From contig CAZLPW010000027.1 in assembly GCA_964561495.1 (NCBI GenBank), positions 1 through 23,152 of the forward strand: a stretch of 23,152 nt of DNA, written 5' to 3'. The DNA comes from CAZLPW01 sp964561495. Its GTDB lineage: Bacteria > Fidelibacterota > Marinisomatia > Marinisomatales > UBA1611. Positions 6,963 to 13,326 of the stretch are shown piece by piece (within the stretch, counting starts at the first letter, position 1; every line of letters starts with the position of its first letter). A model generated the notes under the pieces. The model worked only from the letters and a program-made list of their open reading frames with translations, did not search any database and was not told the origin of the DNA. Made by a program: the position numbers and the translations under genes.

Positions 6963-7379
6963 ATGGTTATTACTAAAATTTTATCAGGACCATTGTCCCC
7001 GTTTCCTTCAGATAATTCTAGAACAAATGAGGGTGCTGAATTGGTTTTTAATGGTCGAGTAAGAGATAAAGAAGATGGGAATAAGATTATAGCTCTTGAT
7101 TACGAATACTACGAAGGAATGGCTGATAATGAACTTCAAAGTTTAGCGGAGAACACAGCCAGACAGTTTAAGATTATTGATTTATTTTGCTATCACAGAA
7201 TAGGATCTGTCCCTGTTGGTGAGTCAAGTCTTCATGTTGTAATATGGTCTAAGCATCGCAAAGCAGCAATTCATGCCATGGATTATTTTATAAAAGAATT
7301 AAAGAAACGTGTACCTATTTGGAAATGGGCTATCCTTTTTTCAGGCGAGAGGATACCAAGCAAGTGTAACCACCATTGA
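6963..7379 (+). CDS. moaE: Molybdopterin synthase large subunit MoaE
   Basis: Converts cyclic pyranopterin monophosphate to molybdopterin using thiocarboxylated MoaD. The 138-residue protein shows FNGRVRDKEDG, LDYEYYEGMA, CYHRIGSVPVGESSLHVVIWSKHR and LKKRVPIWK. Lys114 and Lys121 correspond by spacing to the catalytic pair of E. coli MoaE. The segment after the second lysine reads WAILFSG rather than the usual acidic (K/R)E, a small departure from the family. Ribosome site GGGAGG lies 9 nt upstream, inside the moaD end. It is the last Moco gene of the first block; a weak hairpin follows at 7396-7415. Confidence 0.95.
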   Translation: MVITKILSGPLSPFPSDNSRTNEGAELVFNGRVRDKEDGNKIIALDYEYYEGMADNELQSLAENTARQFKIIDLFCYHRIGSVPVGESSLHVVIWSKHRKAAIHAMDYFIKELKKRVPIWKWAILFSGERIPSKCNHH

Positions 7380-7395
7380 GTTACTTCTAGATATA

Positions 7396-7415
7396 GTTAG
7401 GTAGGATAGTCTAAC
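7396..7415 (+). terminator. Weak hairpin after moaE, possible terminator
   Basis: GTTAGGT (7396-7402) pairs with GTCTAAC (7409-7415) around a 6-nt loop, with two G-U pairs, followed by CTTTAATTTT. The T tract is poor, so termination would be partial at best. It separates the Moco block from the cox genes. Confidence 0.3.
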
Positions 7416-7469
7416 CTTTAATTTTAAATATTATTGCCAAATAAATTTTCTTTAATTACTTTTTTAATA

Positions 7470-7492
7470 CGATTATAGCGTAATTTTAATCG
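7470..7492. promoter_or_regulatory. Operator-like dyad upstream of the form II cox genes
   Basis: CGATTA (7470-7475) and TAATCG (7487-7492) form a perfect dyad with an 11-nt spacer, 43 nt before the coxG start. The 155-nt gap 7380-7534 must hold the control region of the form II genes, but no confident -35/-10 pair is seen. Short dyads arise by chance in AT-rich DNA, so this is only a candidate. Confidence 0.25.
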
Positions 7493-7534
7493 TTTCCACA
7501 TACCGAGTGCTGTTTTAAGGGAGAGGAGCAGTGT

Positions 7535-7984
7535 TTGGCTATTTTTTTACAGAAAGAATATTATCTGGACCTTGATAAAGAGAGTGTTTGGGATGCTATA
7601 GTTGATCCACATCTTCTTTCAGAAATCCTCCCTAATTGCGATAACCTAGAGCCTGTTTCTAAGAATAAATATACTGCCCACATAAATGTAAAGGTCGGTC
7701 CAATCCAGAGTAACTTTAAATCTAAAATGGAAATGTTTGATATTAATGCTCCAGATGGATACAAATTTCGAGTTGAGGGTGATAGCGTAAAAGGGACAAT
7801 GGGTGGTGTCGGTGAAATTAAACTTGAGTCTCAAGATTTAGGCACTCGATTTATATTTTCGGCTGAAGGAAATATTACTGGTCTCATTGCTCGATTTGGT
7901 CAACGTTTAATTGAAGCAGTAGGGAAAAAATTGATGGATCAGGGGTTTGAAAATTTTAAAAATAAAGTAATTCCAAATGCTTGA
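7535..7984 (+). CDS. coxG: CoxG-like SRPBCC protein (form II set)
   Basis: A 149-residue CoxG/SRPBCC-fold protein. CoxG of aerobic CO dehydrogenase is thought to tether the enzyme to the membrane and carry quinone or electrons; its hydrophobic pocket is the family hallmark. Visible features are the N-terminal strand FLQKEYYLDLDKESVW, ILPNC at the first helix, VKVGPIQSNFKSK, and the C-terminal helix region GLIARFGQRLIEAVGKKLM. No hydrophobic C-terminal tail is present. The start is TTG 7535, chosen because AGGAG (7524-7528) sits 6 nt upstream and no in-frame ATG fits the fold. It opens the first cox set, with coxS 34 nt downstream. A second, longer paralogue closes the second set at 15718. Confidence 0.85.
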   Translation: MAIFLQKEYYLDLDKESVWDAIVDPHLLSEILPNCDNLEPVSKNKYTAHINVKVGPIQSNFKSKMEMFDINAPDGYKFRVEGDSVKGTMGGVGEIKLESQDLGTRFIFSAEGNITGLIARFGQRLIEAVGKKLMDQGFENFKNKVIPNA

Positions 7985-8018
7985 GAGAGCAAGTAATTAA
8001 GAACCAAAGGAGTACAGA

Positions 8019-8483
8019 ATGGCACATCTAGTTAAACTAAATGTAAACGGTGTTAAATATGAGCAGGAGGTTGATACTCGTGTTCTTTTAGTTGATTTTA
8101 TTAGAGAAAAGCTTGGAATGACGGGCACACATGTAGGTTGTGATACTAGTTCATGCGGGGCTTGCACAATTCATATAGATGGTAAAGCAGTAAAATCATG
8201 TACCATGTTTGCTGTTCAGGCTGATGGTACTAGTATCACTACGATTGAAGGGATGTGCAAAGATGGAACTTTACACCCACTCCAAGAAGGTTTTAAAGAA
8301 GAGCATGGTCTGCAGTGTGGTTTTTGTACTCCAGGTATGATTATGACTGCCGCTGATCTTCTGAATGACAATAATAATCCGAGCGAGGAGGAAATTCGCT
8401 GTGGATTAGATGGAAATTTCTGTCGCTGTACAGGCTATCAAAACATAGTCAAAGCGGTTAAATATGCCGCTGATAAAGGTTAG
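8019..8483 (+). CDS. coxS: Form II CODH-type small (iron-sulfur) subunit
   Basis: A 154-residue subunit with two [2Fe-2S] clusters that pass electrons from the Mo site to the flavin subunit. The plant-ferredoxin-type N-terminal cluster is bound by Cys41, Cys46, Cys49 and Cys61 (GCDTSSCGACT and SC). The C-terminal four-helix cluster is bound by Cys100, Cys103, Cys135 and Cys137 (QCGFCTPGM and CRCTGY). Length matches the family. AAAGGAG lies just upstream of ATG 8019. It is followed by coxL after 10 nt, in the S-L-M order typical of form II clusters. It closely resembles the second CoxS (12835) but differs in its N-terminal and linker residues. Confidence 0.96.
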   Translation: MAHLVKLNVNGVKYEQEVDTRVLLVDFIREKLGMTGTHVGCDTSSCGACTIHIDGKAVKSCTMFAVQADGTSITTIEGMCKDGTLHPLQEGFKEEHGLQCGFCTPGMIMTAADLLNDNNNPSEEEIRCGLDGNFCRCTGYQNIVKAVKYAADKG

Positions 8484-8493
8484 GAGTTAATAT

Positions 8494-10866
8494 ATGAGTG
8501 AATTAATTGGAAAACCAGTAAAACGCGTAGAAGATAATCGTTTTATCAAGGGTGAGGGTAAATACACCGATGATTTTAATATGAATAATCAAACCTTCGC
8601 AGTTTATGTTCGTAGTCCTCATGCTCACGCAAAAATAAATAGTATTGATACTTCCTCAGCTGAATCGATAAAAGGGGTGGTAAAAATCTTTACTGGAAAA
8701 GATATAGCAGATGCTGGAATTGTTGGTTCTATCTGTGGTTGGCAAGTTGATTTTAAAAATGGGGATACCATGAAAGAACCAGGACATCCGATTTTAGTTG
8801 CAGATAAAGTTAGACATGTGGGAGACGCTGTGGCGTTGGTTATAGCAGAAGATAAATATACAGCCAGAGATGCGGCTGAAATGGTAGACGTTGATTATGA
8901 TATTCTAGAGGCTGTTGTTGACCCAAAGGCTGCCACTCAGGATGGCGCTCCTCTTGTACATGATGATGTGCCAAATAATACAATATATGATTGGGAGTTA
9001 GGTGATAAGGATGCTACAGATAATGCTTTTCAAAATGCTCATCACATAACTAGCCTATCGTACCACAATCAAAAATTAATTCCTAATGCAATTGAGCCTA
9101 GGGCAGCGCTAGCACACTACGATTCGAATGATGATAAATATACGCTTTATACCACTTCCCAAAATCCTCACTTGGCCCGTTTGATTATTGCTGCTTTTGT
9201 TCTGAGTATACCTGAGCATAAGCTACGGGTTATATCCCCAGATGTCGGTGGTGGTTTTGGAAGTAAAATATTTGCATATAATGATGAGTGTGGAGTTCTT
9301 TGGGCATCTAAACAGATTGGGCGTCCTGTAAAGTGGACCTCTGATCGGAGTGAAGCATTTATCACAGATTGCCATGGTAGAGATCACGTAACCGATGCAA
9401 AACTAGCTCTAGATGCAGAGGGGAAAATTATTGGTCTAAGAACTAAAACTTATGCCGCAATGGGTGCATATCTATCGAATTTTTCTACATGCGTTCCGAC
9501 TTATCTTCATGGTACTCTTATGCAGGGCTTGTATACTACTCCTGCTGTTCATGTTGATGTTACAGCGGTAGTGACTCATACTGTACCTGTTGATGCCTAT
9601 CGTGGTGCTGGCCGTCCTGAGGCAACTTATTCTATTGAGAGACTGATTGATACTGCTGCTAGAGAGATTGGAATGGATCCTGCAGAATTTAGGAAAAGAA
9701 ATTTTATTCCTCCTTTTGATGGGATTAATGAACCTGGGTACCAGACTCAAGTTGCCCTCCAGTACGATAGTGGTAATTATGAAGGATCTTTGAATAAAGC
9801 TCTGGAGGTTGCAGACTATGATAGTCTTAAGTCTAAACGTGAAAAAGCCAAGGCTGAAGGAAGACTGATGGGAATTGGATTTTCAACATATATCGAAGCC
9901 TGCGGTATTGCACCTTCTGCGGTTGTAGGCTCACTTGGAGCTCGTGTTGGACTCTATGATGCTGCGAGCATACGTGTGCATCCAACGGGTAAGGTTACCA
10001 TACACAGTGGAGCCCATTCGCATGGTCAAGGGCATGAGACAACCTTTGCTCAAGTTGTTGCTGATTCATTTGGTATTGGAATGGAAGACGTCAATGTAAT
10101 TCATGGTGATACAGAGAATGTTCCCTTTGGTATGGGTACCTATGGATCTAGGAGTCTAGCTGTTTGTGGAAGTGCAATAATGAAAAGCGTAGACAAAGTA
10201 AAAGAGAAAGGGGCTCGTATTGCTGCTCATAAGCTTGAATGCTCTCCAGATGATCTAGAATTTGCAAAAGGTTCATGGACAGTTAAAGGCACAGATAAAT
10301 CTGTTGCCTTTGGAGATGTAGCCCTCACCGCTTATGTCCCGCATGATTATCCAGAAGGAGAAGAGCCTGGTCTAGATTTTGCGAGTTTTTATGATCCCGC
10401 AAATTTTGTCTATCCGTTTGGCACGCATATATGCGTCGTTGAAGTTGATAAAGACACGGGTCAGGTGAATATTGTAAAATATGTTGCTGTTGATGATTGT
10501 GGCAATATTATTAATCCTATGATAGTTGAGGGGCAAGTACACGGTGGGATTGCACAGGGTGTGGGGCAGGCGCTTTTAGAGGGTGCTGTCTACGATGACT
10601 CTGGTCAGTTATTAAATGGCAGTATGTTAGATTATACTATGCCAAGGGCTGATAATCTTCCAATGTTTGATACGGATCATACGGTAACACCTTGTCCGCA
10701 TAATCCTTTGGGTGTTAAAGGAATTGGGGAAGCAGGCACGATTGCATCCACGCCTGCGGTTGTTAATGCGGTTATTGATGCGTTATCGGAATTTGGTGTT
10801 AAAGATTTACAAATGCCGTTGACTTCTGAGAGAGTCTGGGAAGTAATAAATAATAATAATAACTGA
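8494..10866 (+). CDS. coxL: Form II CODH-type (xanthine-dehydrogenase family) large Mo subunit
   Basis: The 790-residue molybdenum subunit of a trimeric hydroxylase. Order of motifs: N-terminal hammerhead domain (GKPVKRVEDNRFIKGEGKYTDD), ISPDVGGGFGSK (249-258), the active-site loop AYRGAGR (368-374), SHGQGHETTFAQV, and GIGEAG with the catalytic Glu746. The loop is the form II signature: Gly371-Ala372-Gly373 replace the Cys-Ser-Phe of copper-containing CO dehydrogenase, so a Mo-Cu site is not expected. The physiological substrate of form II enzymes is disputed; CO oxidation, aldehyde or heterocycle hydroxylation are all possible. AGGAG precedes ATG 8494. The C-terminus ends in five asparagines from an AAT microsatellite (about 10848-10863), probably a harmless tail. 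Confidence 0.95.
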   Translation: MSELIGKPVKRVEDNRFIKGEGKYTDDFNMNNQTFAVYVRSPHAHAKINSIDTSSAESIKGVVKIFTGKDIADAGIVGSICGWQVDFKNGDTMKEPGHPILVADKVRHVGDAVALVIAEDKYTARDAAEMVDVDYDILEAVVDPKAATQDGAPLVHDDVPNNTIYDWELGDKDATDNAFQNAHHITSLSYHNQKLIPNAIEPRAALAHYDSNDDKYTLYTTSQNPHLARLIIAAFVLSIPEHKLRVISPDVGGGFGSKIFAYNDECGVLWASKQIGRPVKWTSDRSEAFITDCHGRDHVTDAKLALDAEGKIIGLRTKTYAAMGAYLSNFSTCVPTYLHGTLMQGLYTTPAVHVDVTAVVTHTVPVDAYRGAGRPEATYSIERLIDTAAREIGMDPAEFRKRNFIPPFDGINEPGYQTQVALQYDSGNYEGSLNKALEVADYDSLKSKREKAKAEGRLMGIGFSTYIEACGIAPSAVVGSLGARVGLYDAASIRVHPTGKVTIHSGAHSHGQGHETTFAQVVADSFGIGMEDVNVIHGDTENVPFGMGTYGSRSLAVCGSAIMKSVDKVKEKGARIAAHKLECSPDDLEFAKGSWTVKGTDKSVAFGDVALTAYVPHDYPEGEEPGLDFASFYDPANFVYPFGTHICVVEVDKDTGQVNIVKYVAVDDCGNIINPMIVEGQVHGGIAQGVGQALLEGAVYDDSGQLLNGSMLDYTMPRADNLPMFDTDHTVTPCPHNPLGVKGIGEAGTIASTPAVVNAVIDALSEFGVKDLQMPLTSERVWEVINNNNN

Positions 10867-10885
10867 TAAGAGGGGAGGGATTGTT

Positions 10886-11737
10886 ATGATATCATATAAA
10901 TTTGACTACAAAGTTGCCGCTACATTAGAAGAAGCATTCTCAATGTTAGAAGATGCTGGAAACGGAGGATCCTTTATTGCAGGAGGACACAGTCTAGTGC
11001 CTGCAATGAAATTAAGACTTGCTCAACCTGAAACCTTGATTGATATTTCGAAAGTTTCTGGGATGTCTGAAATTAGTAAAGATAGCGGTAGCCTCACTAT
11101 CGGAGGATTGGTCACACATGCTGAAGTCGCTTCTTCTGAATTAGTAAAAAGTATATGTCCTGGTTTATCCGAATGTGCTGGTTTGATTGGTGATGCTCAG
11201 GTCAGAAATAAAGGAACTATAGGTGGCAATATCGCTCATGCTGATCCAGGTTCTGATTACCCTGGTGCATTGATTGCATTTGGTGCAGTTATACGTTTAG
11301 CTGGTTCATCTGGTGTTAGAGAAGTGAATGCTGAGGATTTTTTTACAGGTTTATTTGAAACATCCAAATCCGATAAAGAAATTGTTACAGGGGTTATAGT
11401 TCCATCTTATCAATTTAGTACTTATGTTAAATTTCCAAATCCTGCATCTCGATATGCAGTGGTAGGAGTTGGTGTAGCACTAGAGATGAGTGGTACAAAA
11501 TGTGAATCGATATCAATTGGAATTACAGGCGCCGCTGACCATGCATTTCGCGCGAGGAATTCAGAATCTTTATTGAGTGGATCTGAACTAACAAATAATG
11601 ATTTAGATTCTGCTATCTCTGTTGTTACAGAGGGTCAGGATATGATGAGTGATTTGGCAGCTTCTTCTAAATATCGTTCGCATCTTTGTGGTGTGATGCT
11701 AAAGCGTGCAATATCAAAAATAAAAGAGATAGCCTAG
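10886..11737 (+). CDS. coxM: Form II CODH-type medium (FAD) subunit
   Basis: The 283-residue flavoprotein subunit that receives electrons from the iron-sulfur subunit. The two FAD-binding motifs of the family are visible: AGGHS (32-36, in FIAGGHSLVPAMKLR) and TIGGNIAHADP (111-121). The C-terminal CO-dehydrogenase flavoprotein domain includes AVVGVGVALEMS and the closing YRSHLCGVMLKRAI. GGGAGGG precedes ATG 10886, 19 nt after coxL. It ends the first set; a hairpin (11755-11774) follows and then a 220-nt gap before the second set. Confidence 0.95.
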   Translation: MISYKFDYKVAATLEEAFSMLEDAGNGGSFIAGGHSLVPAMKLRLAQPETLIDISKVSGMSEISKDSGSLTIGGLVTHAEVASSELVKSICPGLSECAGLIGDAQVRNKGTIGGNIAHADPGSDYPGALIAFGAVIRLAGSSGVREVNAEDFFTGLFETSKSDKEIVTGVIVPSYQFSTYVKFPNPASRYAVVGVGVALEMSGTKCESISIGITGAADHAFRARNSESLLSGSELTNNDLDSAISVVTEGQDMMSDLAASSKYRSHLCGVMLKRAISKIKEIA

Positions 11738-11957
11738 ATGTTTTATTTAATTTAATTGCTGCTAATGCAGTAATATTTTGAAATATACGTGCGTTATGTT
11801 TTGGTTAGACAAACTTTTGAGCTTGTTTTATTTATTATCTTTTGTTTACTTTATGCCGAGCCTACCAAGTAGAGTTCAATCAGTTCCGCATACTAATTGA
11901 ACAGATGACTTAACTTTCTGTTTTGTCTTTCTGGAAATCATATAAAAGGAGTACGAT
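11738..11957 (+). promoter_or_regulatory. Intergenic control region between the two cox sets
   Basis: This 220-nt non-coding gap is the longest inside the cox block. After the hairpin at 11755-11774 it contains an inverted repeat, GTTCAAT (11874-11880) and ATTGAAC (11896-11902), with a 15-nt spacer, and ends with AAAGGAG before coxM. I see no convincing -35/-10 pair. The dyad could be an operator or an RNA hairpin. The length and contents suggest separate regulation of the form I set. Confidence 0.45.
11755..11774 (+). terminator. Hairpin after the form II set, possible terminator
   Basis: ATTGCTGC (11755-11762) pairs with GCAGTAAT (11767-11774) through one G-U pair and a TAAT loop, 17 nt after the coxM stop, followed by ATTTTG. 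The short T run makes it weak. It may partly uncouple the two cox sets. Confidence 0.35.
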
Positions 11958-12833
11958 ATGATACCTGGAGTTTTTGATTACCACTCTCCGTCCACGTTAG
12001 AAGAAGCCGTAAATCTGCTTAGCGAATTAGGTGATGATGCTAAGATTTTAGCTGGTGGACATAGCCTAATTCCGATGATGAAATGGAGACTTGCTGAACC
12101 AGCTCATTTGGTTGACATAAGTCGTCTTTCAGATCTTGACTATATAAAGGAAGAGGAAGGATATCTATGTATTGGGGCAATGGTAACTGAATCTGCTCTT
12201 GAGTCTTCAGATTTAATTGCAAGAAAATACCCAATCCTTAAAGACACCTCAGAAGTGATAGCTGATCCACTGGTTCGAAACCTTGCCACTTTTGGAGGAA
12301 ATATTGCTCATGGAGATCCTGCTAATGATCATCCCGCTACCATGGTTGCTCTCAACGCGATTGTAGTTGCCTGTGGGCCAGGTGGTACTAAAAGAGAAAT
12401 AGCTATAGATGATTTTTTCTTGGGTCCTTTATGGACGGCTTTAGAGGAAAATGAGATTTTAACTGAAGTGAAAATTCCTGTTCCAGTTAATCAATCAGGC
12501 GGGAATTATTTAAAGCTAGAAAGAAAAGTTGGTGACTATGCTATTGCTGCTTGTGCAATAAATTTAGAATTTGATAATGGCAATTGCGTTTCTGCTGGAA
12601 TAGGATTGACTAATGTTGGACCAACTCCAATTCGTGCTACTGAAGCTCAAAATGCTTTAGTAGGTACTGATGTTTCAGGAAGTAGTGTTGAGATGGCAGG
12701 CGATTTAGCTGCTAAGGCGTCTCAACCTATCGGAGACCATCGTGGTTCAGAAGAATACAAGAGATCAGTAGTCAAGACTTTGACAACGAGAGCTATAATG
12801 AAGGCAAAAAACAGAGCATTGGGAGGCAACTAA
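11958..12833 (+). CDS. coxM: Form I CODH medium (FAD) subunit
   Basis: The 291-residue FAD subunit of the second enzyme. FAD motifs are AGGHS (32-36, in LAGGHSLIPMMKWR) and TFGGNIAHGDP (111-121). The C-terminal domain includes YAIAACAINLEFDNGNCVSAGIG-type strands. It passes electrons from the CoxS clusters to the respiratory acceptor. The ribosome site AAAGGAG sits just upstream of ATG 11958. coxS follows after 1 nt, giving the M-S-L order of form I clusters. Compared with the form II CoxM it shares the motifs but differs elsewhere, so the two are old paralogues and not a recent duplicate. Confidence 0.95.
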   Translation: MIPGVFDYHSPSTLEEAVNLLSELGDDAKILAGGHSLIPMMKWRLAEPAHLVDISRLSDLDYIKEEEGYLCIGAMVTESALESSDLIARKYPILKDTSEVIADPLVRNLATFGGNIAHGDPANDHPATMVALNAIVVACGPGGTKREIAIDDFFLGPLWTALEENEILTEVKIPVPVNQSGGNYLKLERKVGDYAIAACAINLEFDNGNCVSAGIGLTNVGPTPIRATEAQNALVGTDVSGSSVEMAGDLAAKASQPIGDHRGSEEYKRSVVKTLTTRAIMKAKNRALGGN

Positions 12834-12834
12834 A

Positions 12835-13326
12835 ATGGCAACAAAATCAATAACGGTTAATATTAATGGAACTCCTCAAACAGGCGAAGTAGAGGACAGA
12901 TTATTATTGGTTCACTTTATAAGAGATAATTGTTCACTCACTGGCACCCACATTGGTTGTGATTCTACTCATTGTGGGGCATGTACTGTATTGCTCGATG
13001 GAACTGCTGTAAAAGCTTGTACCGTTTTTGCTGTTCAGGCTGATGGTAGAGATGTTATGACTATCGAAGGTATGGAAGGTGAGGCACTGCATCCACTTCA
13101 GGAAGCATTTTTTGAAGAGCATGCTTTACAATGTGGATTTTGCACACCAGGGATGATAATGTCAGCAAAACACCTATTAGACAAAAACCCTAAGCCTACA
13201 GAGGATGAAATCAGATGTGGTATATCGGGAAATTTATGCCGCTGTACTGGATATCAAAATATTGTTAAAGCAGTTAATTATGCTTCGAACAAGCTTCAGG
13301 AATCTGAATCAAAAGGAGTTGAATAA
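12835..13326 (+). CDS. coxS: Form I CODH small (iron-sulfur) subunit
   Basis: A 163-residue two-cluster subunit. N-terminal [2Fe-2S] ligands are Cys42, Cys47, Cys50 and Cys62 (GCDSTHCGACT, AC). C-terminal ligands are Cys100, Cys103, Cys135 and Cys137 (QCGFCTPGM, CRCTGY). GGGAGG lies upstream of ATG 12835. The stop overlaps the coxL start in TAATG (13324-13328), so S and L are translationally coupled. The C-terminal tail (NKLQESESKGVE) is longer than in the first CoxS and encodes the AAGGAG that serves coxL. Confidence 0.96.
   Translation: MATKSITVNINGTPQTGEVEDRLLLVHFIRDNCSLTGTHIGCDSTHCGACTVLLDGTAVKACTVFAVQADGRDVMTIEGMEGEALHPLQEAFFEEHALQCGFCTPGMIMSAKHLLDKNPKPTEDEIRCGISGNLCRCTGYQNIVKAVNYASNKLQESESKGVE

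Noticed and set aside
10846..10863. AAT microsatellite at the end of the form II coxL as a phase-variable tract
   Set aside because: It is a trinucleotide tract, so length changes alter only the number of terminal asparagines and not the frame.
11941..11946. TATAAA as a -10 box for the form I cox set
   Set aside because: It touches the ribosome site AAAGGAG and has no -35 match at 16-18 nt; transcription from it would leave almost no leader.
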